This document shows, piece after piece, positions 1-13,273 of a stretch of DNA of 64,000 nucleotides. A program made the position numbers and the translations under genes. The stretch spans positions 124,001 through 188,000 of the forward strand of contig WPIO01000200.1 of NCBI GenBank assembly GCA_009760855.2, written 5' to 3'. Each line of letters starts with the position of its first letter. Within the stretch, counting starts at the first letter, position 1. A model generated the notes under the pieces. The model made no database searches, was not told the DNA's origin, and was given only the letters and a program-made list of their open reading frames with translations. Origin of the DNA: Cristatella mucedo (lineage: Eukaryota; Bryozoa; Phylactolaemata; Cristatellidae).

Positions 1-115
1 TTCAGTTCTCCGAGGTCGCCATAAAAATGGCTGATCATTATATCATTATATCATTATTATTATATATCATCTTATGCTAAACGACGTAAAATTCATATAA
101 AGACTAGTATAGCCA
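1..115 (+). repeat. 3' tail of an L2-like LINE or LINE-tailed SINE
   Basis: The window opens inside a tail of the type 'cagttctccgaggtcgcc' followed by 'ataaaaatg' and a run rich in atta/att units. The same tail ends the LINE and SINE-B copies further on (for example near 8620-8680 and 51170-51215). Only the last part of the element is present, so LINE and SINE cannot be told apart. Confidence 0.45.
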
Positions 116-1080
116 TTAAACGACTATTAAGGCAGAGCTACCGAGAAGTAGGCGAGTGCAGATTTTCTGCGAAGTGCATTTAGCGGCTCAGTCACAGCCA
201 GGACTAACTGCACTGATGAATGGGCTCCAGACCTCGAATTTGTCAGGGGCAGACAATCGTGAGAGGGTGCATCGGCGGGCGAGCGTTCCGGCGAGCACCC
301 CGGCTTGTCGGTCCAGGGAGAGGAGCCACGGCCCGTTGGCTCTCTACCTCCCAGCGCCACATGGCTGGCCACGCGCTCTGTTCGTGAGTGGCCGCAAATG
401 TAGCGGCGTGCGAATGCAGCTATGCAACGCGGCGGCGCGAGAATGCAGCCGGTGCCGGAGTTAATACTTTAGGTGAGCTCCGCTTCCGGTCACCGTTCAG
501 AGCCTCCGTCCGTCCGCTTAGGAATTCCGCGAATTCGCAGCCGCCGACGCCGGCTGCGAGCGTCTTCCTCTTAGAAGATCGAAACGTCAAGGGGAAAAAG
601 CGAAAGCGGCCCCGCCCCCCCCCGCACGGGCGGGCCCTTCTCGCCGACCGCTGCACTGTCCCGCTAATGGACGCGCCGGGCTGTCGCTTCCGCTGCGCTC
701 TCCGGGCGAAGGTGCGAAGCGGCAGCATCCGGTAGGGTCCACGTCTCGAGAGGCATAAGAGCTGGCGGCGAAAAAAAAGCTTTTGCGCCTCTCCGTAGCG
801 CTCGTGCAGCGCGCCGTACAGCCATACCGCGAAGCGCAGGCGCTAAGGATGGCTGCGAATTTTACCGCGGCGCGCGCGCTGCCGCCGCCGCTCGAGAGCC
901 GCCGGTCGGCAGCGAGCGGAGACGAGAAAGCTTGAAGCTCACTCGAAGCTCGGCGGCCGCTAACCAGGTGCCCTCGCACGCGGCCGACTCGGCAAACGGG
1001 TGGCGGCCCGAGGCAGGCAGCGAACGCAGCGGATGAAGAGGCGAGGGCTGTGGCGCCGCAAAGTTTCGCAGATCGAATAT
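116..1080. other. GC-rich stretch without recognisable gene
   Basis: The stretch is GC- and CpG-rich. Open frames exist on both strands because stop codons are rare in such sequence, but none shows a domain, a signal peptide or convincing splice sites. I see no gene here. Confidence 0.5.
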
Positions 1081-1352
1081 CCGACAGAGAGTGAAAGAGA
1101 GAAGGAGAGGGAGATAGAGAGAGAGAGACAAGGAGAGAGAGACAGGGAGTGGGAGACAGGGAGAGAGAGACAAGGAGAGAGAGAGACAAGGAGAGAGAGA
1201 CAAGAGAGAGAGAGACAAGAGAGAGAGAGAGAGACAGAGGCAAGCAGACAGACAGACAGGGATAGACAGACAGACGGCGGCAAACAGACTGACGCGCAGG
1301 CAGAAAGACAGACAGGCAGAGACAAACAGACAGACAGACAGACAGACAGCTT
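1081..1352. repeat. (GA)n/(GACA)n purine-rich microsatellite
   Basis: Runs of gagaga interrupted by acaagg and cagg units pass into gacagaca repeats near 1240-1350. The open frames on both strands across it (Arg/Glu- or Ser/Leu-rich) are products of the repeat. Confidence 0.9.
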
Positions 1353-1659
1353 TACAAAGCGCATGTGCCAGAGCAGCAGCAGACAGATGCAGATACGAGT
1401 ACGAGCGGCTGTCTGCTCGCCCTGCTGTCCCGCTTTCGAGACGTACGAATCGCTTGTGCGTAAATGACGCGCCGCTGTACTCGGCGGGAGCCACTCGTCG
1501 ACGGACGCCGGAAGCCGCCAGCTGGGCGTCGGTGGCCGCATTTGTGTGCGCGCACGCCTCGCTTTGATACGCTAACGATCGGTCGGAGCGTACTGTATCG
1601 CGTCGACTCCGTGCTTCGGGCGATGCGGCAGGGCAGATTAAAAAAAAAGGTTTTAAGGT

Positions 1660-1735
1660 AAGCTGGTTTAACAGCCTCATTTATGTAACTGCAGAAGAGC
1701 CTCTGTGGATGTGGCATCGCCGCTACGTTGTTACC
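1660..1735 (-). repeat. SINE-A 3' fragment
   Basis: 'agctggtttaacagcctc' followed by 'gcagaagagcctc' matches the 3' half of the tRNA-derived SINE family seen complete at 13274-13437 and 60412-60582. The tRNA-like head is missing here. Confidence 0.55.
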
Positions 1736-2934
1736 TTTATGTTATTGTTATTGTTATTGTTACCTTTGTGCCGGCGGTGGGCACCAGCAGACTTTGCGAT
1801 GTGCCTCCTAAACGATTTAAGACTGGTGCTAGCCTGCAACACGTTTATTGCCTGTCCGCATGGGGGAATACTCGGTGGTGTAATCTGCAGACCCCGCTGT
1901 GTAAACTGCAGACAAGCTCTAATGCTACACGAAGGTAAGTTAATAAGATAGAATTGATGTAACAGCTAACATAGAATCTATGTAGACACATCGGTTTCGC
2001 CTCAGCCAGAGCCGCCAACTTCGCCCGCCCACTGAACAATCGGGTTCATGCGGATCAGCAGCCAGGTCCCATACGCTGATTGGGCGCAGGCATTGCGTGA
2101 ATGTCACGTGATCACAACCCATGAGTTAGCCCTAGCCGACTGTTGGCGACCGTGAGTTGACGCGCCAGCCTCCTCTCTCTCGGCGCGTTGCACAATGTAG
2201 AAGCAGCTCGCGGCGACTGTTCGTCGTGAGCATCTTCTATTATTATTACATCCCGCAGTTCATGTCAGCCTTAACTTACGCGGTCCGTGCGTCTCCCGTA
2301 CCGCTTGGAGGCCGTCATCCGACGTTGCTCCGTTTCGGAGACAGGAGAGCCCCGCCGCCGCCGCCGCTGCTGCTGCTGCGACGCTCGTTCGCCTGGCTCA
2401 GAGCTGCTAGTGGCGTCGCTGCAACGTTGCTGGCTGCAATGTCTGGAGCTTAGATATATCGTAGATGCCAAGCGTTTTCATTGAGAGGGCAAAACTGAAG
2501 ACAGTGTCACACAATGTCATTTCATTCTTGGTTCCGTCTCAGAATCCCGCACAGGGTTTCGTCTCGGTATCCCGCTCAGAATCCTGCACAGGACAATCCT
2601 TCGCGAGGGAAGCAGTGAGCTTTAAAAGCAAATGGCATCTTTCCCGTCAGTAGGTGCGCTCAATATCTACATGCGCTTGACAACTACTTAAATTGTCTTA
2701 TGCATTTTTGCATACTCTATCGCGGACTGACAGTCAGCCGACGAATACCTCAAAATTAATCGAAATCCTTTCAATAGCCTCGGCGTGGTACCGCACCAGA
2801 CAGACAGTAGGTGGCGAAGCATCTGCTGGAATAGCTGCGAAAGGGAGCACTTAAATCAGCAGACCTTTTATTAATTCGGCGCGCCTGCTCCGTCGGGTGA
2901 TGCTCGCTCTATTCATTTCGTTTGTTTGTCAAGC
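1736..2934. other. Region without recognisable gene
   Basis: Short (ttattg)n and (attatt) runs occur near 1740 and 2235, and a (CCG)n/(CTG)n stretch near 2350-2390. I see no splice-supported coding sequence. Confidence 0.4.
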
Positions 2935-3055
2935 ATGATTTTACTCACCATTCAATTCAATTGCATTTCCCTTTGAAGCAAATGTGAAGCGCCTATAGAG
3001 AGATTGACTTCTCCGAGGGCGCTTTATCAAGTGTATTATTATTATTATTATTATG
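2935..3055 (+). repeat. L2-like LINE 3' end
   Basis: The segment contains the element's typical end: 'aaatgtgaagcgcctatag', 'agagattgacttctccga', 'gggcgctttatcaagtg' and a terminal (ATT)n. It is a 5'-truncated copy of the family described at 7858-8690 and 52765-54735. Confidence 0.8.
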
Positions 3056-3866
3056 CTGCTCGACACTTACGTAGAAGTAACCGAACTGCGATCAGGGCAT
3101 ATTGAATCAAGTGCTTCGTTTATAGAAGCCTTGATGAAAAGATCAAGGCCGGTGACTGGTGTCTGTAGCGGAGCACGTAGTTCTCGTGCTCACGAACTAG
3201 AAACCAGGGACAGTGTTACGCTGTTCGCTTCTTAGCATACGTCACTTTGCAATTTCATAAGTCCGGTCACTCTTGAACGCGAAACGAGCTCGATGGTTTG
3301 GGCTTTCAAGCCAGGGTTATCTAGTCGCTTGGCAGACTTTAATGACGCTAGGAGAGCATTCAAAAAGTACAGTGTCGCAGTATACTTACAAAATGAATTA
3401 TTCAGAATAGATTTTCACCACCGACTGTTGCAGGTGCACAGGCTCGCGACGTGCTCGAAGCAACGATTGCTGTTCGCTTTCTTAATGAATCGAAGAGATA
3501 ATGCGCCGGGATTGGCGAGGGACGGGAAAGGTTGCATAATCATGCAAGTAGGGCGGGTGGGGTGGGCGGAAGGGGGAGGGCGCTCGGCTGCCGCCGCTTG
3601 GCGATTTCTTGCTGCCGCCAGTAACCGCAGTGAGTGCCTAAACTATGGCAAATACCTGCAATGCAGTGACTTGGTTGATTGCATCGACTGAAATAATGGT
3701 GACTTGCGCCGTAGCGGAGTCTGTCGAAAGATTCATCGACCGGAGCTTTAGCAGCGACGGCCATGCAATGTGACTGGTGAGCAGTTCTCGAACACACCTG
3801 AGGATTAACGCATCTGAGGATTACTTGCACATGTCTGAGGAATGTCCAAGGGTGAATTGCAGGCGA
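3056..3866. other. Region without recognisable gene
   Basis: There are no long open frames with recognisable domains and no clear repeat copies. A purine-rich patch (gggcggaagggggaggg) lies near 3555-3580. Confidence 0.4.
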
Positions 3867-3965
3867 TGAACATACCGTATTTTACCGTGTATGAGCCCCC
3901 CACCCGATGTATAGGCCCCCTCCAATTTTGAACCAATTTTTTTGTAATCGGGACATATGGTGGAG
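3867..3965. mobile_element. Possible DNA-transposon (MITE) end
   Basis: 'accgtattttaccgtgtatg' with following 'gagccccccacccgatgtat' resembles the end of non-autonomous DNA transposons with 'gtgtataagccgc'-type subterminal repeats that are common in invertebrate genomes. I do not find the partner end, so this is a fragment or a chance resemblance. Confidence 0.3.
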
Positions 3966-4127
3966 TCGCCCTGGGCAAACACATATTCATATGCCCGGAC
4001 CAAAAGCAGTAGAAGGAGATCGTAGTTGCACCTTGACAGTCGCCTCTGCTCGCATGCGTTGGGGACGTCTTTGGTTTCACTGCTTATTGGTACAACGAAA
4101 GCGTTGCAAAGGGTGCTGCTAGAGCTG

Positions 4128-4192
4128 GCCTTAGCTTTGGCCTTGGCCTGTGGCCTTGAACTTTGGCATTGGCCTTTGGCCTTGCCCTTAGG
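4128..4192. repeat. Degenerate ggccttg tandem repeat
   Basis: About nine imperfect copies of a short unit around 'ggccttg' and 'tttggcc' run in tandem. It is a local low-complexity stretch with no gene attached. Confidence 0.6.
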
Positions 4193-4649
4193 ATGTGAGA
4201 CGTTCACACTTCATTACTCCGGTCTTGGGTTCGAATTACTCAGCTGTCAGTTCTTCATTGGCCACTTCAAGTGGTAGTGATATATATTATATTGCTCATC
4301 TGTCGCTCATTAAATAAGACTGTTGAATCACCAAGACTTAATCATTCTTTTTTGCATCAAACAATGCGTAAAAGTTTGGCTTTCATCAAAGTCTCATTCC
4401 CTCCAGAATGATTTTGGACTGAGTATATCGTGTACACCGCAAGAATGTCCAGCTGAGCGAGCGTCTGTCTGTCGCGAGCGTGGCCCTGAGACGAGTGACA
4501 CCTAAAGCTGAGCCTGGGGTGCTTGGCGTGTGGCCGTTGGAGCTCTCGCTAGGCTGACCGGAACGCCAGGCGGAGATCGGCAAGGTTGTAAACGACCCGT
4601 GCGGGCGGCCGCGGCTGGAGTTCTGCCACCTGCTTACGCCGGTGACGCA

Positions 4650-4830
4650 CCTGTTCGAAGGCGATGTAGAGCCGCTGTCAGAACTGTCCGTGTCAGCTGA
4701 GCGGCTAACCACCAGCCTTCCTTCGTCAGCACTACTTTGAAGTTCAGCTGGCCTGCCACAACTCGTTCCAGTGCTTTTGAAGGGAACGGTAGAAGGAATA
4801 CTGGGCCGAGGTAGATCAAGAGAACTTGAT
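4650..4830 (-). mobile_element. L2-like LINE reverse-transcriptase fragment
   Basis: Read on the minus strand, the segment encodes 'PVFLLPFPSKALERVVAGQL', the same conserved RT region as 'PVSLLPFLSKTLERVVADQL' in the copy at 52765-54735. Flanking frames are broken, so it is a dead fragment. It ends at the hairpin at 4831. Confidence 0.7.
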
Positions 4831-4886
4831 AATTAAGACATTAACACTAGATCAAGAGAACTTGATCTAATGTTAATGTCTTAATT
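4831..4886. repeat. Near-perfect inverted repeat (26-bp arms, 4-bp loop)
   Basis: Left arm 4831-4856 and right arm 4861-4886 are complementary at 25 of 26 positions by eye, with 'agaa' between. The inner part ('gatcaag agaa cttgatc') also occurs separately at 4813-4829. It could fold as a hairpin or mark a small palindromic insertion. Confidence 0.85.
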
Positions 4887-5650
4887 AGTGGCCTGACAGC
4901 AGCATTTTTGAAAGGTGAAGGTGCATGACCTGAGGTTGAGGACATATTTATTATGTTAGCTATGCATGGCAGCAGCAGATCTATGCATCTTAGAAGTAGG
5001 ACAGTGGCAATAGGGTCTAGAGGACTGGTAGTCTTCTTTGATTGGAAGATGAATTTCAGGATAAGGTCACTCGTGGCCCGCCTGAATATAGATCCTGAGG
5101 TGCTGCACGGAATTGAGAGAGGGGAGACCTGTGGGTTGCTGTTGACGTACAGGAGTCCAGAGGGGAAGCTGCTACCTTAGGGATGGACTCTCTGATCTTG
5201 TCTATCTTGCTGACAAAGAAGCAAGAGAAGAAGCGGAGCTAACTTTGGAGCTGCTAAGGCGATGGTTGACGGTAGAGATCAGCATTTTTGGATTGTCCTT
5301 TCGGCATTCAAAAACATTTTTATAGAAGCTATAACTGTTTTTTTAGAAGCAACAGGTATTATCTACAGTATTCCTCGCATGCCTGTCGATGGACAGTCAG
5401 CCCCGATCTTTGTATGTATGATCAAGCTTAGTAAACCTAGCTATTTTTGTGTGTACGGTAAACCATAAGCCGTCTGGGCAAGGGTGTACAGTGCGCTTAG
5501 TCAGAGGTACAAACTCGTTGAGCAAGTCAGCTGGTGTCGTGTTGCAGCAGTCTGCCGATGATGACATGTCGGAAAGGGGATTGAGCAGTAAGGGCGAAGA
5601 AGATTTTCTCGCACGGGCAGCATCAATATCAAAGGTCTTGAGGTTTTGCA
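4887..5650. other. Region without recognisable gene
   Basis: Short open frames only; no recognised domain or repeat copy. Confidence 0.4.
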
Positions 5651-5654
5651 ATTC

Positions 5655-5679
5655 ACACACTCCGTACACATACACACAA

Positions 5680-5722
<43 letters not shown>

Positions 5723-5757
5723 AACACGAGCACACACACACACAAGCACGCGAACGC

Positions 5758-5789
<32 letters not shown>

Positions 5790-5824
5790 ATGTTTGTGTG
5801 TGTGTGTGTTTGTATGTGTGTGTG

Positions 5825-5857
<33 letters not shown>

Positions 5858-5872
5858 TTGTGTGTGTATGTT
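5655..5872. repeat. Compound (CA)n-(TA)n-(TG)n microsatellite
   Basis: A (CA)n tract runs to about 5758, a short (TA)n follows near 5760-5777, and a (TG)n tract continues to about 5870. The two flanks are complementary, so the whole array is an imperfect palindrome. Open frames here are repeat artefacts. Confidence 0.95.
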
Positions 5873-6035
5873 AGCCGATTTAAAAGCCTCATTTATATAG
5901 AGGCAGAAGAGCCCTAAAAGCTATCGCCACCGCTTGCAGTTGGAAATATAGAATCGTCCACTGCAGGATTCGAACTCACGACCTTGGTCGTGAAGAGTGA
6001 GCGTCTTACCTCCTGGCCTATCATAATACTTTGGA
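5873..6035 (-). mobile_element. SINE-A (tRNA-derived), minus orientation
   Basis: It begins with 'gccgatttaaaagcctc', continues with 'gaagagccctaaaagctatc' and 'caccgcttgcag', and reaches a tRNA-like head with the reverse-complement B box 'ggattcgaactc'. The copy is nearly complete and decayed in the A-box end. Confidence 0.8.
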
Positions 6036-7857
6036 TGCGGAGGAGGGTGCACACTGTAGATTGAATGAGATACGTTTGTGGTAAGATGAGCAGAATTTGG
6101 TATAGGGGTATAATATGGGGTGATATCATACAGTTGTGGGAGAATATTTGATGTACTATGTGACCGTTGTTGTGAGAAGGGTCATGCATATGAGCCACAA
6201 GAAAAAATTAGTCAATCAGGCACGAAACTCCGCTCTCAAGGCGTCAGTTAAGTTGTCAAAAGGAATGATAACAAACCCTTAACGAGGTTCCTTAATGAGG
6301 CGTCTCCAGGACCAAAATGGGAAGGTCTAGCATTGTATACTACACCTCCAGCTGTTGCTAACCAAGATCAAAGATCAAAGATAAAAATTTAACGCAAGTT
6401 ATTTCTAATGCCACCTACTCGCCCCAACTTTGTACGTCCTTTCCAGCGTCTTTGCGTTTGTTCTCTGCGGCCCACTCAGTTTCCTCTTTGTTCTCACTGT
6501 TTCTCTCTCTCTGTCTCTCTCGGTCTCTCCCCAGCTCGCTCTCGTTCTCTGTATTTCGCTAGGTTTTGCTCTCTAACCCGGAATTGTACATAATAATAAT
6601 AATGAAAATAATAGGTAGTTGTGCAACATTGACAGTATATTTGTCTAGATTTTCTTTTTCTTTCATCTTATTTTTATCTTTATCCAGGTGCTTAACAACT
6701 CAGTGCAAGAGAAGCACTGACCAAAGATTGATGCAATGTAAGGAATCATGATTAAACAAGCATGCAAAAGCACACTATTAACATGCTTAAGATATCATGC
6801 AAAAGTTAAAAGATCGAGACCATTGCGAGGGAGTTAAGAGGGCCAAACCTTCCCATAGATGCGCCGAAACAAGTGCAGGGCTGGGAAGGCTCTTCAAATC
6901 GAGCTTCTCGCGACTTTCTAAACGTACCGCTCCGTTAGAGAGACTTTCGGTCGGTTTCCTCTGCACGTGCGCGAGAATCTCCAGGCCAAACTGGGAGATG
7001 ACAATGCTTTAAAGCGAGTAAAGAGCCTTCTTTGGCAGAGAGCACCTTCGGTTCATAGCTTCAAAGTATTTCTCCTTCTGGGGATGAAACAATTGGAGTG
7101 GACGCGGCCAGACACGCCTCCAGGGCTGAGAACCTTTCGCGAGCATTAGCCCTGGACTCTGCAAGCACGATGCGCTCGCCGGTTGGTTCATTTGCGTACG
7201 TTTAACTGGCTCCGCTTTTTTGGTGCAAGATGGAGGTTCATTACTCGCGGTTCACGAATGATCGTGCCAAGGGAGCAGCTATGCGATTAAGCTTTGGCCG
7301 GGGTAGCAGCTTAGTAGCCAAAACCGTGCAAAACCGGGGAGCGAGCTGGGCTCCGGCGCCCGGCCTTGGCCTTGGCGTTCGAGGGAGGGGGCGAGAGACA
7401 GAAGACCTAATGGATATCTATCGCTTAGTCCCACCGGGATGCCCGGTTCGAGCTGACTTGAGAGGATTAGGATTTGGGCCGTACGAGAGTCGAAGCTCGG
7501 CATTGCCGCTGTTGGACGCCGCCTGTAACCTTAAGTCGCTATCGCGTAGAACTCGACTTGCTATCGTTACGGCGTAGGCGCTCCAAGTCGCTGCCGTCTT
7601 CCGCTAGTGCCGGCATAGCCGCGTTCATTCGTGCCGCACCTGAAAGTCACCAGCTATAACCACCGGGGGCAGGGCGTAGTCGGTATTCGGCCCGAGTCGC
7701 GAAGCGGCGTTACGAGCGTTACGTTGTGTCGTGCGGCCTTTTTCTGTCCGGACCCGGAAGCCGCTGCAATATGTTTGCAACAACTTTGCCCGTGCTCGCT
7801 GAGCATTTGAGCCTGCGGATCTAGGAGAAACAGGTAAGCAGTCGGCAGCAGAAGCTT
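6036..7857. other. Region without recognisable gene
   Basis: It holds a pyrimidine-rich stretch (tctctctctgtctctctcgg) near 6500-6560. The open frames from 6797 to 7660 show no domain I recognise and no matching splice sites. Confidence 0.4.
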
Positions 7858-8690
7858 CAGGTTGTTCCACCTGACGATTCAATGCCCGTTTCGACTTCTT
7901 AACTCAATGCTTGCTGGTCTACCAGCCTGTGCAGTCAGGCGCTTACAGTTGGCGCAAAACTCTGAGGAGACTAAGCTTGCCTGTCGTGAGCGCGGCATTT
8001 TCCACATCGCACCACTTCGCGCTGCTCTGCACTGGCTTCCCGGTCGAGCAGCGCATCGGCTTCAAGGTTGTTCTGTCGCTCACTTTTAGGTGTCCCCTCG
8101 CTCTCTTTCTTTTCGTTCGCTTTTTCCCCTTTTTCTTTGGCCAGCCATTTACTTTTAAATTTTAATAAATACATTTTAAATTTTAAATTTAAATTTTTGG
8201 CCTACCATTTACTTCACGTTCACTCCCCCCCGTCAGGCTAGGCATCGTACCACCAGCTTTTTGGAATCGAATCGTTTCGCTACACCTCGCGCGAACCTCT
8301 AGAATTTAACATTTTGGAGACCATGCCATTAGTTCGTGTGCTACAAAGGCCTGGAACTCACTTACGACTGGCGTCACGACATCCACTGGCTTGCCTAAAT
8401 TTAAAAGTAGCTAAAAACGCAACTATTTATCACAGCATTTAGTGGCTAAATGTGATCGTCCTTTGTGTGCTTATGCGTGCTAACACTGTGCATGCTGCCA
8501 CTAATTACATTTGCATGTTAACCCTGGGCATATCACCTCTATGTTAAGCTTGTTTATGTTGTGCATGCTACCACTAACCATTCGATCACACTTCCTTCGT
8601 AACAAATGTAAAGTGCATAGAAAGAGATTAAGGTCTCCGAGGGTGCTGTAAAAATGTATTACTTTGTTACTATTATTAAGCTCCGCCATA
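7858..8690 (+). mobile_element. L2-like LINE 3' fragment
   Basis: The 3' end of ORF2 can be followed in broken frames ('cttgctggtctaccagcctg', then 'aaaactctgaggagactaag', then a 'cctggaactcacttacgact' region). The 3' untranslated segment with 'gcatgctgccactaa' and the tail 'aatgtaaagtgcatagaaag' ... (ATT)n follows. A low-complexity ATTT-rich piece at about 8150-8200 interrupts it. It is 5'-truncated and dead. Confidence 0.85.
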
Positions 8691-10444
8691 TTATACTTTT
8701 TAAGCTCGCTACGGCCAAGTTGCCTGCTGTACAGGCCTGAACATAATCAACTGGTATTTCAAGGCACGTACGATGAAGTTGGAAGCGTAAATAAGTGTTG
8801 TGTATGCTAGCACCATGAAACTCACACTATCTCACATAACGGGAGGATATTTAAGCAGAAGGTAGTGAAACCAAGGCCGCTGACTGACCAGACTCGTAGC
8901 TAACGCTCGAGTTTGCTAGCGGTTCCTGAAATAGGATATCGGTATTGAGTGTGTACTATTATTACTATTGTGATAAGATATTTTTATAGTTGCCTAACGG
9001 GAGAATAATCTCTTTCTGGGCACTTACTAGATGCTGGGCGGGGGATGCTCTGTGGTTTCGCTGTCGGATAAGCTTTACTAAATCGACGAATTAGTTCAGT
9101 TGAAGCCAGACCTTGACCTTGATTGGTTCTTGTGCCAGTGCATATAAGTGCTCGTTAGGGAGTTAACGGATGTGGTTAAAAAGAACTGGGAGTTATCGCG
9201 CAAGTCTTCATGCGGATCTACTTCCGAGGTATCGGCAGTCTTGATTGCAGCGATTTTATTCTGCTGTCTGCACGCCCGCATTCGACGGACGAGCAGGCCA
9301 GGGCTGCTTCTTCATCGACTCGACAGTCGCGCTTCAATTCAAGACGCTAATTTAGGCCTCCGTCCCATCCGACGCATCCATTACCCATCTCGTAAATTGT
9401 GTGAATGACGGTTCGCATTGCCTCTGTACGCGTTCGTTATGTCGTCTTGCTCTGCCGTCCGACGTCGCTCGGTACCGGGGCAACGCTCGAGTTGGGACGC
9501 CATTTTGACCCTGGTACACGTCATTCCGGTGAAATCTGCCAGCGCCGTATTTACTTATTTAAGTATGTCGCATAAAGTGATCATCATTTTTAGCAATTTT
9601 CAAGACATTCACTTAATTTTGTTTGTCTCCGAGGTGTGGGTAGCGGCCGCTGCCGCGTGACCTCCGCCCCTCGGGAGCGTTTGGCAAAGATCCGCCAGCT
9701 TGTTCAACCCATCCGAGTTAACTTGCTACAGAGATCGCCTATTTTCAAAAGTTACCTAACAAAAGCTGAGATTTTATTTAAATTTGTTACTCCTCGTCTT
9801 GGTTCCACTCGTCTAGCTGGTGGGCTCGAAATGCCAGCTCGAGGGTGGTCGAAAAGTACGCTTCGACGAGTTTCGCGGATAAACCCTGCCCAGGGGGGGA
9901 ATGGCTCCCGGCCACCGCCGGCACTTTATCTCTTGCCTCGAGATTTTTTACAAACGTGCGGCCGAACTTCAAAGCGTGTGCCGGCGAGTGCGAAATTAGC
10001 GAAACGAAAGTGAACCGCGATGCGAAGCACGTCAACGCGCCCGCCAAGAGCGCGTGCCTCACCCCCCAGACGGTCCGACGCGGCTGGGCTGCGCGAGCGA
10101 AGCGCCGGTCGCTGCGAAGAAGCCGACGTCAGCAGCTAGCAGGGAAGGTGGTGACGTCCCGCTCCCGTAGTTCGCTCCCGTAGTTCGCTCCTGTAGTTGC
10201 CCGCTTCCTGCTCCTCTCCGAGCGCACCGCCTCGCCATTCGCTCGCCCGAAACGAGTGTCAACGACGCCACTCGTCGGATGCGAAGCCGCATAGAGCTCG
10301 AAGGAGGCCGATGGCTTCACCGCCCGCCGGCAGGACGGACGCCCTGTTGACGGTCCGCTTGTGACCCAACAGATCGGCTGCGAACTATGCAATGGCATCA
10401 GCCGCATAGATGTTAAGCATCTCAGTCGTCTACGGCGGGCCTGC
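8691..10444. other. Region without recognisable gene
   Basis: Moderately GC-rich, with open frames on both strands but no recognised domain or repeat family. I see no supportable gene. Confidence 0.4.
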
Positions 10445-11440
<996 letters not shown>

Positions 11441-12351
11441 CGAGAGTTTCGCTGGGGGCGGGCATTTTCCGTCCGGCTCGAGGCTGGCGCTTTGGGCGTG
11501 CCCTCTAAGTGCCGCTTCTTAGCGCCCGCCTGCTCGGCCGATCTCCAGACGCCTACGCCACCCACCCACGCCATCGCCCACACCGCCAGCACGGTGGTGG
11601 TCGTGCCGCATCGGCTGACGGGCAACCGGCCATGATTTATTCATTCGCTCCGCCACACGGCGGCGCGCATCGACGAGGAGCTCGCCGGCCGGGCGCTCTC
11701 GCTAATAGCCGAGCTGCTGGCGGGCGGCCGTCGGCAGCTCCTTACGACGGCCGCCGGCGGCTGCCACCCCGCCCAGCCCGACGTGCCCGGTAGCCCGAGG
11801 CGGTGTCGCGAATGCCGCGCGGGCGGCGGTGCCGGTGAGCGAGGGCCTGGACGAAAGGCCAGATCGACCGAACGACGCTAGCCGGTCATAACCAGCCAGC
11901 GGGCGGCAGGTGCTCGCGAGCACCTGCGCTCGAGGTTCGACTAATTGCACGCTCGGCAATTAGGAAATTTGCAATATGTGACTGCTGGCCTCGTCGTTTC
12001 TGTCCTCTTCCGTTTTTATCTCTTTCTCAGGTGCGGGCATCCGGAATCTGTACCTTCATGTACGCCTGAAGGCAGTATGGCCTCGATATGGCGCTACGCT
12101 ACGGAGAGAGCGCCAAACGAATGATCAGGCATCCTTAGTAACCATCTCCGCATCATATTTGCGGCCAGCCAAAACATAGCTACCATACGTGCCGAACTTG
12201 GCTGGCATAGCAAGCGTCAATTGTGGTTCGAAATAAGCAGTGACGGTCCAAAATTGGGCAGCTAACGGTGGAGCTACACAACGGCAGCAAACGCAAGAGA
12301 AACTAGCACGGCCGAGCGGGGCGCCCGAGACGCAACGACATCTACTCTCCA
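11441..12351. other. GC-rich stretch without recognisable gene
   Basis: CpG-rich at 11450-11960, open frames without recognisable domains. I see no gene. Confidence 0.4.
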
Positions 12352-12516
12352 ACTGCCGACTATGGCACATCTTGTTCAGCGGTCCTGAACTGCTACTTCT
12401 ATGCTACTCACTACCTCAACTGCTCTCCTGACTCTGCTATGCTTCCCACTTTCTCTTTGTTGCGTGAGACGAAGTCTGTTGGCTACCGAATGCGTACCGA
12501 AAGCCGCTTAGGCTGT
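12352..12516 (+). repeat. Dispersed repeat C, copy 1 (probable LINE 3' region)
   Basis: It matches 15503-15666 in the same orientation: both contain 'atgctactcactacctca', 'aagtctgttggctaccga' and 'tgcgtaccg'. In copy 2 the sequence before it looks like the end of a LINE ORF2, which suggests a 3' untranslated region. Confidence 0.65.
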
Positions 12517-13061
12517 GAGTGCGCTATACAAAACTCTCCTGCGTAACACCCACATGGTCTTTATAACTTTGTGGAGTTACTGACGGAGATACATGACATG
12601 ACATGACTACCGATGCAATAAATACGGCGAAGTGAAAGGAAGCTATGTAAAAGCCGAGTCGCTGTGAGCCCTGAGCGAATGCTGAGAGTGCGACGTCGAG
12701 CTGCTCGCTCGAGGACTCGAAGCACCTGCTGTGCACCTGCTTCAAGCGATGGAACGCTGCAGCAGCGACGCTTGCACGATGCCCTCCACTAGCGGCTGCT
12801 GAACTCAGCGGCGAAGGCGAGCGATGAACGATGGAGCGAGCTGAGTCACTGTAGCCAGCCGCCGGCTCCGCCCGATAGCGGTCGAGCGTGGCGGAAGGTG
12901 AAAACGGAAGCCCTCGCCTCGCGAACCGGCATCAGCCGGAGCGTCGGCGATCGCGAAGTCCAACTTGGTACTGTTAACGATTTTCCGTTTTACTCAGACA
13001 CGCTCGGTCTAGGTCAAAGCCACGATGCTGGCTCGGGTGGCTAACCTCGATTAAATGTTTA

Positions 13062-13237
13062 AAATTGGCTGATTCGACAGCCTGGCTTGTGTGACCGCAG
13101 AAGAGAGGCTTAACGGCAATCGCCGCCGCTGGCAGTGGGCAATAATGTACGGTGCAATGACGGACGATGCCGGACTCAAACTCACTACCTGGATCGTGAA
13201 AAGCGAGCGCCGTGCCCCTGCGCTAAGACTCGGGGGG
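13062..13237 (-). mobile_element. SINE-A, minus orientation
   Basis: 'ggctgattcgacagcctg' and 'cgccgccgctggcagtggg' match the body of the SINE. The tRNA-like head at the right end is decayed. It faces the plus-strand copy at 13274 across a short G-rich spacer. Confidence 0.7.
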
Positions 13238-13273
13238 GGGGGCTATCTTGAGGGGCAGTGAGGCCTTCGGTTG

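Noticed and set aside
5646-5900. Cys/Val and His/Thr repeat frames (also at 32063-32366, 47774-48119, 63647-63987)
   Set aside because: They are translations of (CA)n/(TG)n tracts.
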